The notes below the pieces were generated by a model. That model was not told the DNA's origin. It searched no databases and was given only the letters and a program-made list of their open reading frames with translations. Source: Saccharina japonica (lineage: Eukaryota; Sar; Phaeophyceae; Laminariales; Laminariaceae). Taken from it: a DNA stretch of 64,000 nucleotides. The position numbers and the translations under genes were made by a program. The DNA lies in NCBI GenBank assembly GCA_008828725.1, contig MEHQ01002981.1, positions 74,751 through 138,750 of the forward strand. Reading direction: 5' to 3'. Numbering within the stretch: position 1 is the stretch's first letter; the number at the start of each line of letters is the position of its first letter. Below are positions 24,545 to 37,096 of this stretch, in pieces.

Positions 24545-25930
24545 CTTACGTACATTGTTGACTAAGTCGAGTACTACGGCTAGAGGCAAGATTGTTTCGA
24601 AATATGGAAAGCAGAATAGCTTTCGTGTTTTCTCCCCAATGTTTATTAGGGGGTACGGGTGTGTCGTTGTTGGTGTGTGCGGCATGTTACGCCCGTGCAC
24701 GCCAAATATGGACCAACGTGTTGAAAAATTAATGCGGCACGTTTATCGCCGACACTTGATTTTGACATTCCTCTAGCCTTCATGCGTCATGAAGGAGGCA
24801 CAAATGTTCTTCCTTCATGGACAGACATACCAACGACGACAAAAACAATATTATCATCCTCAAACTATACAGCGCTACAAGGACGCCAAAGGTGATCACA
24901 TATCCTATGCGACGAGCAAGTGCCGTTGATCTATTGTGGGATAAAGCAGGGCGGATTGGTGTTGTAGGCGGACAATACATGGCACCATGTGGACTGTGAA
25001 GGGGGGGTGACATTTGAGGAGGAATAACCTGTGAATCACATGCTGGAGAAGACGGCTCTTACTTCTATTATTAGTGGGGCGGAACGAACTTGGAAGTTCA
25101 GATATGCGTCGAACCACAACATTACATATTCAACCACCATGGTTAAACACGGGGTAGGTCGAACGTCTGTATCAGCTGCGTCCAAGCTATCATGCGGAAG
25201 GAAGTGAAATAATGGAAATATTACGCACAGCTTTCCTAAACTGGAATTTATTTCTATCAGTGGACACCGTGGCCGACGCGGCGGGTCGTTTGGCAGTGGA
25301 ATAACGATCCTGACCACACAATCCTATAGACGGACATTTATATCGTACATCGCTCAGCAGAACATTCCGTGTGCTATAACAAGCCCACTTTTGCTTAAAT
25401 CGCCCGTGCAATGATGGCGCATTTGTTTACGTGCATTATTGACGAAACCGAGTCCTCTTGCCCGGGCCAACAATGCGTCAAACTATTTACATCGTGGGTG
25501 TTCTCCCCCATATATATTATGGGGTGAAGGTGCGCCGTTCGTAGTGTGTGCGGCATGTTGTGCCTGTGTACGCAAAAAACAGAGCCAGCAAGTTCAAATT
25601 AATAAAACGGTACATTGATGGTGAACACTTGATTTCGAAAGTTGTCCAGTCTTGATGGCTAATGAAGGAGGCACAATCGTTCGCCCTTAACGGCAGACAG
25701 ACCAACGACGACGACAAACGTTATCAGCTTCAAACTGTAGACCCGTACACCGAGTGCGGTCACCTGTTATATTTTATGATAAAGTCGCTGATCTATTGTG
25801 GAAGAGTCAAGGTAGGTGTTTGTTGTAGGCGGACGATACAGGACACCATGTTGACAGAGGGCGGGTGTACGTTAACTTCATGCATGGCCGTAGTCCTAAG
25901 ACCATAGGGAGCACTTCTCTTATATTTTTC
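24545..25930. repeat. Tandem duplication, offset about 868 bp
   Basis: 24,545-25,070 aligns with 25,415-25,930. Shared landmarks are GTGTGCGGCATGTT, AATGAAGGAGGCACAA (ATGAAGGAGGCACAA in the first), TGATCTATTGTGG and GTTGTAGGCGGAC. Identity is roughly 65-70 per cent and no frame stays open in both units, so it looks non-coding and old. Confidence 0.7.
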
Positions 25931-26156
25931 AGTCTCTTTAAAATAGCCGATCACGTTTATCACCAGACGCTGTAAAAATATGCATGGAGCAATACATCCC
26001 TGTTCGGTATCGTTTCCGTTCGTCGCAATTACCGCAAAGAAAAACAAAAAGTGCAATATGGATACGCTGCTCACCACCACCTTTTGAGGTATCAACCGTT
26101 TATCTCGATAGCACATCTAGACAACACTAACGTCATCTACTGGTAAAGAAAAACCG

Positions 26157-26530
26157 TTGTGCGACATTTGCTCAAACCGTGTACCTCAAAAACAATCTGC
26201 GTTCAGTTTCGCGGGTGGGAGTATGGCAGCCACAGTTTCAAGCGCAGGCGAGTTTGGATGCGATTTACGTGGGAATATAGGTTTCCGCCGTCGTGCACTC
26301 TCGTCTTACCCCGCTACCATGGATTATACCAAAATGAAGTGCGGTCATGCAAGCCACATGTGGACGGCAATGTATTACAGGGACAATACACTGGATGATA
26401 TTCGCTTTAGATATTTTTATACTCTTCATCGCAGCCGTCTCCACCATTACCCATATGGACGTTCCATCTCTTGCAAAACCAGTGAAACGCGCGTGACCGT
26501 GTGTACCTTGGGCTACACAGGAAAGTATGG
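26157..26530. other. Unrecognised open region
   Basis: A plus frame of 132 codons (26,157-26,555) overlaps a minus frame of 60 codons. No domain is recognised in either. Coding status unknown. Confidence 0.2.
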
Positions 26531-26532
26531 CG

Positions 26533-27150
26533 TTACTCTGTGTTCTCTTCTGTGAACTTTACGCCGAGAGTCGCCGCTCCATTCTGCACAACCGGTCTTG
26601 CTACTGCAAACTCCACAATTTGGGGCAAGTGTGGGTGCTGTACATCCACCATCGTCTCCAACAGCTGGATGGGCGGGGTCGCCAAAGGCGTTTTTGCTGC
26701 GCGCTGGGCAGCACTACTGCCTACTGGGGGTGGAACAGTGTGGCTCGTAACGTGTGAATTCACAGCCGGTTTCCCTACTCAGAGATCGACGGTCTGCCTC
26801 GCTTCTACTTTCTCAACAGCTGGCTTTGCTACTGACAACCGAACAGACGGGGCGTTTACCTCTCAGTGGTCGACAGTCTGGGTGGTCCCAGGGGATTAGG
26901 CAGTCCGTTTCGCTACTGAAAGATGGACAGCAGGCCTCGCTGCCGAGAGCTGAAGAGTCATGCCTGCTACCACTGGTTACACAAACCCATTCACTTCTAC
27001 GAGTCGAATTTGTCGGGCAGCTGCGTCTGAGTATACCTCCGGTCCTGGAATTGCCTGCTCCGAAGGTGGGCTTCATACCGGAAGCCGGGAAGATGCACGA
27101 ACGACCCGCCCTGGGGTCAAGCAAACTGGTGTCTCGGCAGTTGTGTCATC
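26533..27150. repeat. Degenerate repeat tract, open on both strands
   Basis: Short imperfect units, on the minus strand translating as SVAKPAV and QTVD-like motifs about 25 codons apart, run through this tract. Several frames are open at once: plus 26,501-26,899 and 26,754-27,218, minus 26,533-26,763 and 26,813-27,124. The repeat motifs on the minus strand are interrupted by stops. It could be the end of a low-complexity repeat-protein gene that has decayed, or a non-coding repeat. No family is recognised. Confidence 0.4.
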
Positions 27151-27639
27151 GACCCGCCACTGACAGAATTGCTCCGGGTATTCATACCATTGCAATTGTA
27201 CACATACTTGAATATTGAATAGTTGATGGATTGTCGAGCGAACACCAATACCAACTCTGCTTGAAGTACGGTGAGCGTTACCGCCGCAACGGCCACGGCA
27301 ATAGTGGGTCCGAGGAAATGATTATCTATAAAGGCTGTGCTCGCAACGGTGGGCATGACCTTGATGGGGGGATTGTGTTGGCCGTGTCAATGCTTCCATA
27401 AAACTCGCGACGCAATCGATAGTATATGCCTGGGTACAGATAAGCGGTTGATAGCAACCGATAAGATCTTCGCCAAGTTCGACGCCAAGAGTATAGGAAT
27501 TTAAGTATACAGCACATGGTCACACCGATAGCAATTTAATGAATCGGACGCGCAAACGGTTAGAGAGCATGCCAAAACAATAAAATCGGAAGAAAGGATG
27601 ACTACAAGAAATAAAAATAATTGTTATTCCACAAGTGGT

Positions 27640-28100
27640 AACTTGTGGTCTCAGGAACGGATTCAAATAATCTGTCTGTCTGTCCCTCTGTCCGTTGGGA
27701 GTCAGTCTGGGGTACCCCACGGCCGAATTTATTTCAAAACAGCTACGCCCCTACCGCACGCAACAGGTCGGTAGCCCTCGAGGAGGCGATCGTCATGGTC
27801 CAAACCATACCTAATGGGGTGTCCTGTGTGTGAAGTAGTGAGGGTTGGCTTCCAGCATCCCAAACGGAGTGGCGAGTCGAGCAGCAGCAGGCGCTCGCCC
27901 AGACCATAGTGTCTAATTCCAAGTGGAATTGGATTCCATCCATGGACGTCCCGCCCTCCTCCCTCCCTCCCTCCCTCCCTCCCTCCCTCCCTCCCTCCCT
28001 CTCCCCCCTCCCTTCCCTGCCTCCTCCTCCGCTCCCTCTATCTACTCCATCCTTCCTCTTCTCCCCCTCCCCTCTTCCTCCTCCTCGTTTCCTGCCCTCT
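27640..28100. repeat. Repeat block R1 with CCCT microsatellite
   Basis: 27,640-27,955 is repeated at about 35,020-35,360, including GGTACCCCAC and TAATTCCAAGTGGAAT. It leads into (CCCT)n at about 27,956-28,002 and further polypyrimidine sequence to about 28,100. No coding content. Confidence 0.8.
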
Positions 28101-28780
28101 CCTCGGTCCTCTTCTTTTCTTTTCTGATGAACACAACACCACGGCAGACACGGTAATAAACGAAATTGTCAAAGTCACTTTGTTTACCAAGGTATTCATT
28201 TATTACAACCATTACAAAATTCGAGTAGTCTATGATACGATACACGGCATGTGTACAATCGCGCGGTAAGCCTACTTTCTTTTTCTTGTGTTGAATTGAT
28301 TTTTGTCGAGCACCAGTACTAGGTTATGCTAGTAAGTATATTGTATATATTAATTGCATGCGGCCATTATTCATCGCTAAAAAAGGTTAACAGCAGTTAT
28401 GTGGTCACAAACTACACGACACAGAGATGACTCGGACGCTTGTGCCAGTAATCAGAGCCTCCCCTCTGGATGTCGCGTTATATCCACCTCATTCACATTT
28501 CGAGAACATACGTCTCTATCCTCCTCCTCCTCCTCCTCCTCCTCCCCTCTTCTTTCCTTTTCTTTTGATGACAAACACCATCGGCCAGACCACGGGTGAA
28601 AAACGATAATTTTCAAAGTCACTTTTTACCAAGGTATTTCACTTATCATCAACATCCCAAAAATACGAGTACGTGTTATATACGTACATGGCATGGTCAA
28701 CGGCGCGCCGGTTAAGCCTACTTTTTTTCTTTGTGTGATTTGATTTTGTCGCAGACACATGTACCAGTATGTATGTTAAG
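28100..28780. repeat. Repeat module M, two copies
   Basis: Module M starts in a CTCCTC/CTTTCCTTTTCTGATGA polypyrimidine stretch, then ACCACGGCAGAC, TTTACCAAGGTATTCA, GGTAAGCCTACTTT and GATTTTGTCG, and ends near CAGTAATCAGAGC. Copies start near 28,095 and 28,500; others lie at 30,530, 30,918, 35,575 and 35,980. The second copy here is cut by the insertion at 28,782. No protein is encoded and no family is recognised. Confidence 0.8.
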
Positions 28781-29265
28781 TACAACGGGCTCCGCTTCGC
28801 GGGCGGCTGACGCCGCCCGCTACGCTCGCGCAAGGAAAGGGGTAAAGAAGAGGCCCCCATGAAGTAGTGCAGGCACCCGACTTGAAAATGCCAAGAGGTT
28901 CATAGTGCAGCAAAGAAACAGCGGACTTGACATGCATGCAAAACATGCTCGGGGTGCACAATAGCTCCATGCTCCAGGACGACAAAGCTGTACGTTCGAA
29001 AGAGAAAGCACAGCAACACGGCTCACGGCACGGCGCTGCGCTGTCTGCTGTGGGTGTGTGAGTTGTGCATGTTTCGTGAGTATGTGTGGTAGTACAACAG
29101 TAACTTAATATTACGAGTACGAAGTACTTCGTACTTTGTACGAGTATACCTGGTATACTTTATTGTATGAAAGAGAAAACGCGCAACACCAGCACGGTCG
29201 CCAAGTTGTGAAGAATGCAAAACAAAAAAATCCACTAACAAACTGATAAAGACGTGTGATACATA

Positions 29266-29393
29266 CGTACTCGCACTCGTACTCGTACTCGACTCGTACT
29301 CGACTCGTACTCGACTCGTACTCGTACTCGACTCGTACTCGTACTCGACTCGTACTCGTACTCGTATTATACTCGAACTCGTATTCGTACACG
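29266..29393. repeat. TACTCG microsatellite/minisatellite
   Basis: Runs of ACTCGT and ACTCG of mixed phase fill this stretch. The Ser/Thr/Arg-rich middle of the long minus frame 29,023-29,685 is translated from it. Confidence 0.9.
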
Positions 29394-29489
29394 AACAAAA
29401 ACGGCAAGCAACAACAGCAGTAAACAGCAGTAGCACTTCGAATGGCATACGAACTCGTACTCGTATCGTGATCGCGCCGCTCAAAATAC

Positions 29490-29685
29490 AAAAAAAGTTA
29501 GAACGACTGCTGTCGCGTTCTATCACCCTCGACGCTTCCAGCCACCCCGCGATCACCTCGCCATCGATTCGGCCCGGGTCGAGCTTTACTACCTCTCTGC
29601 CCCAGTGAGCCGCGTGGCCCGCATCGCGTGAAGGCCGGTGCTCACCGTATCCCTCGTTCGCCCGCTCGAGCATGATGGTGTTCAA
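29490..29685 (-). pseudogene. Possible C-terminal part of a GIY-YIG-type endonuclease
   Basis: The first 65 codons of a minus frame differ in composition from the microsatellite that follows. They carry EHRPSRDAGHAAHWG, then VVKLDP and GWLEASRVI, in the order seen in the C-terminal half of GIY-YIG endonucleases of some retroelements (H..., GH..W, hydrophobic strand, W/R..EA..I). The N-terminal GIY...YIG strands are not seen, so if the reading is right this is a fragment. It could also be an unrelated exon. Judged by eye only. Confidence 0.25.
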
Positions 29686-30529
29686 ACCGCCTTGCTGTCA
29701 CTCTCTGATTAAAAAAATTGGTGTTTGTTCCGAAAAATAAGCACCGCTTATATGTTCTTTTACGCTATTAAACGACCTTTATAATTATGACATACTGGGT
29801 TGATACAGCAAGCAGCAACGCAGACAAAGACCCTTCATGCTTCCCTCGTGTCTCGATGGACACGCCACGCCTAGCCACGAAAAAGGCGACCGCGCTCCTT
29901 CCGTCCCCCCCTCTACTAACCAGCGCCCTCCCATACCGGCGATGGTGCCGGGCTCGCCGGCACTGCCGCGCTCTCTGGGCACCCGCACGAACCCAAAACT
30001 GAAAGAGGAAGAAGCCTCTCGCAACTAAAAAAGTATATACGGAACAAAGAGAGGAGCAAGTAATGAAAGGAGGCAGTGTTCGAAGTGGGAGCTCTGAGAG
30101 GCCAGGGATGAGCAATCCCTGGGGGAGATATTAGTAAGTAAGTCTATATGTATATGCGAAATTGTTCAAACTTTAATCATAAAGGGCCCGTATTAACGAA
30201 ACCCACACTAACTTCAGTATAATAGCTGTCGACTTCCTTATTTCCCCCAATGTTTAGGCTGAGTTTCTTGTGGGGCACTTTCTTATGAGAGGGCCGGTAG
30301 TGTATCGCTGTCGCTGTCCGGTGTGTGGCGTTTAAGGGCTTCCTCCGTCCACCCAAGCGAAGCTGAGAGTAAAAGCTTCCTAGACTGGGCCTTAAAAATA
30401 AAACAGAGGCTGTAGGCGGCGTGCAGGTGACGATGCACGCCGACGCTCTCAGCTTACTCTCCTCGGTACTTGTCAGCCGGGTGTTCTGTGGGATGTCGCG
30501 TTATTCCGACCTCATTCACATTTCGAGAA

Positions 30530-31165
30530 CATACGGTCTCCTCCTCCTCCTCCTCCTCCTCCTCCTCTTCTTTCCTTTTCTGATGATCAAACACCACGGC
30601 AGACCACGGTGAAAAACGAAATTTTCAAAGTCACTTTTTTTACCAAGGTATTCATTTATCAACCATCCAAAAATACGAGTACGTATGATACGTACATGGC
30701 ATGTGTACCAACGGCGCGGTAAGCCTACTTTTTTTTTCTTGTGTGAATTGATTTTGTCGAGACACATGTACCAGGTATGTATGTAAGTATATGTATATAT
30801 TAATTGCATTGCCGATTATTCATCCTAAAAAGGTAACAGCAGTTATGTGGTCACAAAACTACGACACAGAGATACTAAGACGCTTAGTGCAGTAATCAGA
30901 GCAGCTCCCTCCTCCTCATACGAGTACGTATGATACGTACATGGCATGTGTACCAACGGCGCGGTAAGCCTACTTTTTTTTTCTTGTGTGAATTGATTTT
31001 GTCGAGACACATGTACCAGGTATGTATGTAAGTATATGTATATATTAATTGCATTGCCGATTATTCATCCTAAAAAGGTAACAGCAGTTATGTGGTCACA
31101 AAACTACGACACAGAGATACTGCGACGCTTAGTGCAGTAATCAGAGCAGCTCCCTCCTCCTCTCT
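30530..31165. repeat. Repeat module M with a 245-bp tandem copy
   Basis: One full module M runs from 30,530 to about 30,917. Its last 245 bp (from ATACGAGTACGTATGATACG at 30,673) is repeated almost exactly from 30,918. Near identity contrasts with the other copies and suggests a very recent duplication or an assembly effect. Confidence 0.85.
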
Positions 31166-31841
31166 TGACCGCCTCGAACCAAAGATGTCATGACACAGGA
31201 CCTTCAACCCCTTGACAGACACCATACTACTGGGTTTTGGTATTAAACACTCGGCCGTATACCCTTGACAGCGAAGGTTTCCCGTCCTTGACCTGACATC
31301 ATTGTGGATGTCTTTGGCGAAATTGTTCAAACTTTAATCATAAAGGGCCCGTATTAACGAAACCCACACTAACTTCAGTATAATAGCTGTCGACTTCCTT
31401 CGGAAAAAAATCGATTCGGTTCATAAACAAAGATCAATTGGAAATCGATCCGATTTGAAACTTGCCTTCTTTAATTCGCACCCTGAGGGCCGCAGACAAG
31501 GAGAAACGAAACGAAAAACGAAATTAAACGAAATAAAAAATATATACCTGGTATACATAGCTGCGTGCTCCATCTTGTCCCCACGTCACCGTGTGTTTTT
31601 GTACAGACAGCACTTCAGACAGTACTTACGCTGTAGTCGGCAAATTCATTGGTAAAGAGTGGGAGGGGGGGATGCTGCTGTAGTCGAATGGAGATTGCGG
31701 GCGTGTAGTTCAGTTTTGGACACGCATAACATGCTGTAGGGATTTTAGGTGTACCTCTTCGGACTTGTGTATCCTTTCCCTGCTAAGTGTACGTGTTCTT
31801 TAGGATTCTCTGATGGCTCTAGCACTTTTGTGACCACGGGC
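31166..31841. repeat. Repeat block R2, first copy, cut by an assembly gap
   Basis: Matches 36,385-37,096 almost end to end and stops at the N run. An internal piece of about 85 bp (GCGAAATTGTTCAAACTTTA onward) also occurs at 30,155-30,240. No coding signal. A TATACCTGGTATA site lies at 31,545. Confidence 0.85.
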
Positions 31842-31865
31842 NNNNNNNNNNNNNNNNNNNNNNNN
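31842..31865. other. Assembly gap, 24 N
   Basis: Run of 24 undetermined bases. Frames called across it (31,800-32,085 minus) are meaningless. Confidence 1.
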
Positions 31866-33204
31866 GAGAGAGATGGCAAATCGACATCGCGTTGCCCCTC
31901 CCGCCGGCTTGTCTAGGCTGTGATGTTTCTCGTTCATTCCCGCTCCCCTGGGTTTCGACGAGAGAAGGGAACTCTCCTGTATCATACGATGTAATTTTTT
32001 GTACCAATGTATTTGAGCGTTTTTTGTGCGTGTGGCATGGCGCGTGGAAAGCGGGGCGCGTTCTATTGTGTTTGCGTACATACAATGCCTTCGCTAGCCG
32101 CAGCGGCAGGATGAGCTAACTTTGCCTGGGTCAGAATTAGTCCCCGTTAAAAATAGGAAATTCATCCCGACTGCGTGAGGTTGCATAACACCCGCAGTAA
32201 CGTTACAGGACAGGACACCTAATAAGAACAGGAAGCTGGCCCAGGCTGGATTTCTTATTTTGAGAGAGAAGTGATTTCTACAGCATAATTTCAAGATAAA
32301 CGACTTCTCGAATTTCTTAGTATAACCTCTTATTTCGCAGCCTGGCCTTTCTAACTAGCCTGTTTTCTTATTACGCAGTGTCCTGTATTGTGTATACAGC
32401 CTAGATTGTGTCCGCCTCATACGGATGTACATCGTCTACATGAGGAAGAAATGTAAAATCCGTAAGTACGCAGCAGAGTCGAAGTATTACACTCAAGCTA
32501 GCAAAGAATGAGCTCGTACGAAATCCTCGAGCTCAACAGCTGTTGTTTTTTAATTTTTTATATACCCGCGATCGAATATCTATATATATATCGTACGTTA
32601 TATACGAAAGCTTCTTGCAAATGTATTTTGAACGCAACCTTGATATCATCACAGCAGTTGGTTGAATGTTTGTTGTGTGTTTTCTTTTTCCAATAGCAAG
32701 TACCGAAAAGAGCGTTGCTCTGTGGCAGGAAGGTCGGCAGTATAGTATGCCCGTGCCAGTCCTGCCTCCTTGCCGTTTGCGTGCGGCATATCTTGCCGAA
32801 TAGATGGAGAGAGCGAGAGAGAGAAGAGGAACAAAAGAGAGAAGAGAGAGGGTGAGTTCGACAGCCACGTTGGATGGCTCTCTGCTTTTGTTATGGCATA
32901 TGTTTGAGAGAGGAGAGTGGTTTTATCGCCCAATGATGGCGGCTCTCTGTTTGGTTTGATCATGATTTCTGGTTCCTCCAATATTGTGTTTACCTGGAAC
33001 TCGGAAGCAGTCGAAAGAATTTGTGGGGTTCGGGTTCTCGCAATCTATGCTGCTTAGTTGTATTATCGTATTTGACGCTCACAAATTATTTCTGCGTTTG
33101 TTGAGCCACCCGGTCCAGGTAAGATAAATACATTTTTGGCGTTATCCATATTTAGTATAGTACTCGAAAACTTCGCTTACATATTCGGGCAGAGTGGTAT
33201 GCTG
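31866..33204. other. Gene-free region after the gap
   Basis: Contains a purine-rich GAGA tract at about 32,808-32,850 and frames up to 111 codons with no domain. I see nothing else. Confidence 0.5.
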
Positions 33205-33995
33205 TCAGTATAGTGGTGGTCCTCTATAGTCGGTTGCCCGGTACCGGTAATAGGCCTGATGCATATCGCGTGCCACGGATGAACACTGCCATTTGGCTGG
33301 TCGGTCGGAGTTAGTGGCCGCATAGTTGGCGGTTGACGCTATAGTGCCGGTTTCCACTATATGTGCCTGCGTTGCCGATATAGTCGGTTGTCGCCTATAG
33401 TGCGCGGTTGCCGCTATAGTGGCAGATTGCCTATATAGTGTCGAATGCCGCTATAGTCGCCGGTTGCCACGTACTGCAGTGCCTGCGTTGGCTGCTATTA
33501 GTCCCGGTGCCGTCTATAGTGCCGGTTGCCGCTATAGTGCCAGGGTGGTGTCGTTATAGTGCCGGTTGCCGCTATAGTGCCGGTTTCCGCAAGTGCATGG
33601 TTGCCGCTTTAGGCCGTATTGGCCGTGCGTGCAGTGCCGGTTGCCTGCTATAGGTGGCCGGTTGCCGCCTATAGTGCCGGTTTCCGCAATATAGTGCCGG
33701 TTGTCGTTATTAGTACCTCGTGGCGGGTTGCGCTATTATGCCGGTTCGCTAAATGGCCGGTTGCGGCTATCCAGTGCGGGTTGCCGCTATGTGCATTTGC
33801 TTTGAAGGTGGGCCGGTTTCCGCTATTGTGCCGGTGCTAGTTTAGTCCGTTGCCTATAGTGATTGCACGCTATGTTGGCCGTCCCTATAGTGGTCCGTTT
33901 GTCGTTGCCCGGCTATTAGTGCCGGTTTGCCGCTATAGTGTTCGGTGCACGCTAGTCCTTGCGCTATAGTGCCGTATTGTTGCCGCGCGCAATAA
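33205..33995. repeat. Minisatellite, 18-bp unit GCCGGTTGCCGCTATAGT
   Basis: The unit recurs throughout with many one-base gains and losses; the best-preserved runs are near 33,500-33,600. The irregularity fits raw long-read error as well as true divergence, because adjoining sequence shows the same indel pattern. Confidence 0.85.
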
Positions 33996-35009
33996 CCGGC
34001 ACTATAGAAGGCGACCACCAGCTACCACACGTATACACTCTATGTCGTGATACACGGGTTGCCGTCTCCACCGATAAGGTCGGACGCGACGAGCGTCGTC
34101 ACGCGCTGCCCGTCTGTGCTGCTGTTCAGCTGGTTGTTCCACACTCGCAGGCCAATTCTGTTAAGAAGTGGGGCAGAAAAACTACGTATAACAGAGTAAC
34201 GGCCTTCGGAATTAAATTGTGATCGCTTCACACCGCTCATAGGACGCGGTTTTGAGGTGGCCGACCGCGCGTGCTAACGATGAGGTATATACCGTTTTTT
34301 GGCTTAAAAACGTTTCCAAAATGAAGGGGCTCCTTACACACGCCTTTAGACTGCAGTCTCCGTTTTGGGACAAAGCACTCTAATATCATAGTAATTTTTC
34401 CCAAAAGCGGACTCCAAGATTCCTATAAGGGTTATAAACCCAAATCGCTCGGAATTCCATTTTTTTTGTGTTGACGGAGAGTTTTTTTTCGTTGTTTCGC
34501 ATTATTATTCTCGTACGGGCGACTATGTTCCCCCCTCCCAAATCAGTAGTGCAGGGCTACTGAGGTATAGACTCCTGGCGTGACCACCCTAAGAGAAAAA
34601 ACAGAGTGCAGACGCCTCTATCGTAGCACTCGTTGTCGCCTCGGCTGCGCTCTGCCAACAGAGCATGTATATTCGTTGGGGAGTGCTTTTTTTTATTACT
34701 AGTATGGTTATTTTTCGAGGCGGATAGATACCGCCCGCCTCACCAAGAAGCACCTTCGACGGATTCACATGTAATCATAGTCCGTAGGAGACCAGGGGAA
34801 AGAGGGGCCGCGGTTTTCTGATTGGCCAAAAAATCAGCCAAGCACTTAATAATTGATTAGGTCGAACCGCTGCCACACTTAATTGAGGGGGGTGGGTGTC
34901 TGCCATGGAGAATTGAAGGACGGCATCGTGTCATAAGTGACGCACAAATAAATAAGATGTAGGTTCAAGGTTTGGATTACACTTGTCGTGTCGGGATTTC
35001 AGCCTTGTT
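33996..35009. other. Gene-free region
   Basis: Short frames only (longest about 87 codons at 33,959-34,222). Nothing recognised. Confidence 0.5.
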
Positions 35010-37096
35010 TTATTCGCACAGTGTCAACTTGTGGTCTCAGGAACGGAATCAGATATTGGTCTGTCTGTCTGTCTGTCGCGATGATGATGAATCAGTCTGG
35101 GTACCCCACGAGCTCGAATTTTATTTCAAAACTGTACGCCCTACCGCACGCCAACAGGTCGGGTAGCTCTACCTTCGAGGAAAGCGCATCGTCATGTCAA
35201 ACCATACAATAATGGGGTGCCCTGATGTGTGAAGTAGTGAGGGTTGGCTTCAGCATCGCCAAACGGAGTGGCGAGTCCGCGCAGCACAGTCCGCTTCGCC
35301 CAGACCATAGGTGTCCTAATTCCAAGTGGAATTTGGATTCCATGCCAATGACCGTGCGCCCTCTCCCTCCCACTCCCTCCCTCCCTCCCTCCCTCTTTCT
35401 CCCCCCCGTCCCTCCCTTCCCTCCCTGCCCTCCCTTCCTGTCCCTCCTCCCTCCTCCCTACTTATCTCTCCATCCCTTCCTCCTTCTCCCCCTCCTCTCC
35501 TAGCTCCTCCGTCCTCGTCCTCCTCCTCCTCGCCTTCCTCTCTCTCCTCCTCGTCCTCACTCTCTTCCTCCTTCCTCTTATCTTTTCTTTCTGATGATCA
35601 AACACACGCAAGACCACGTGAAAAACGAAATTTTCAACAGGTCACTGTTTTTTCCAAAGGTATTTACATTATGCAAACCCATCCCAAAAAATACGAAGTA
35701 CTGTATGATACGTACACGGCATGTGTACCAAACGGGCCAGGCTTAAGCCTAGGTTTTTTTCTTGCTGTGAATTGATTTTGTCGAACACATGTACCGAGGT
35801 AATGTTATGTAACGTAATATGCTAATATATTTAATTGCAATTGCCGATTTATTCATCCTAAGCAAGGTAACAGACAGTTATGTTGGTCACAAAACACTAC
35901 GACAACTGAAGTACTACGACCTTAGTGCAGTAATCCAGAGCAGCTAACCTCCTCACTCTCTCACATTTCGGACAATACGGTCTCCTCCTCCTCCCCTCTC
36001 CTCCTCCTCCATCCTCCTCTCCTCTCTCTTTCCTTTTCTGATGATCAAACCCGACGGCAGACACGGTGAAAAACGGAAATTTTCAAAAGTCACTCTTTAC
36101 CAAGGATGTCATCTATCAACATCCAAAGAATACGAGTAACGTAATGATACGTACACGCACTGTGTACCAAGGCGCGCCCGTAAGCCTACTTTTTTTTCTT
36201 GTCGTGAATTGATTTTGTCGAGACACATGCTACGCAGTTATGTATGTAAGTATATGTATATATAAATTGGCATTGCTGAGTATTCATCTAAAAAAGTTAA
36301 CAGCATTATTGTCAGCAAAACTACGACACAGAGATACTGACGAACGCTATAGTGCAGTAATCAGAGCAGCCTCCCTCTCCTCTCTTGACCGGCATGCTCG
36401 AACCAAAGCATTGTCATGACACAGAGACTTCAACTCCTTGACAAGACACCATACTACTGGTTTGTATTAAACACTTCGGCGTAATACCCTGACAGCGGAA
36501 GGTTTCCCGATCCTTGGACCTGACGATCATTTGGTGGATTCCTTTGGGCGAAATTGTTCAAACTTTAAATCGTAAAGGGCCCGTATTAACGAAACCCCAC
36601 ACTAACTTCCAGTATAATTGCTGTCTGGACTTCCTTCCGTAAAAAAAACGCGATTCGGTTCATAAACAAACATCATTGTGAATCGATCCGATTTGAACTT
36701 GCCTTCTTTAATTCGCCACCCTGAGGGCGCGCAACGACAAGGAGAAACGAAACGAAAAACGAATTAACGAAATAAAAATTATATACCTGGTAATACATAG
36801 CTGCGTGCTCCAATCTTGTCCCCGACGCTCACCGTGCTGTTTCTGTACAGACAGCACTTTCGAGACAGTACTTACGCTGTAAGTCGAGCAAATTCATTTT
36901 GGTAAAGAGTGGAGGGGGCGGAATGCTGCTGTTGTCGAATGCGGATATTGGGGCGTGTAGTTCAGTTTTGGGACACGACATAAACATGCTGTACGGGATT
37001 TTAGTGTACTCTTCGGACTGTCGTGTATCCTTTCCCTGCTAAGTGTGCGTGTTCTTTAGGATTCTCTGATGGCTCTAGCACTTTTGTGACCACGGG
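35010..37096. repeat. Second copy of blocks R1, M, M and R2, rich in one-base indels
   Basis: Order: R1 at 35,020-35,360, CCCT tract to about 35,590, module M at 35,575-35,960, module M at 35,980-36,380, R2 at 36,385-37,096. Compared with 27,640-31,841 it lacks the 28,782-30,133 insertion. Most differences are extra or missing single bases, typical of unpolished long reads. R2 here continues beyond the point where the first copy meets the N gap. Confidence 0.85.

Larger units (their letters stand above)
28782..30133 (-). mobile_element. Insertion of about 1.35 kb inside module M, class uncertain
   Basis: Module M reads into GTATGTTAAGTA at 28,781 and resumes with AAGTAAGTCTATATG near 30,134, suggesting TAAGTA duplicated at the joins. 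The left end has a perfect 9-bp hairpin at 28,799-28,820 (GCGGGCGGC with a 4-base loop). The right end has an 8-bp hairpin near 30,102-30,122 (CCAGGGAT / ATCCCTGG) a dozen bases from the edge. Terminal hairpins recall a Helitron, but the edges do not show a clean TC...CTRR, and the minus-strand frames inside suggest a retroelement fragment instead. Class unresolved. Confidence 0.35.

Noticed and set aside
29023-29685. Minus-strand 220-codon frame as one gene
   Set aside because: The middle is translated microsatellite; only the first 65 codons are kept as a possible fragment.
31800-32085. Minus frames running through the N gap
   Set aside because: They translate undetermined bases.
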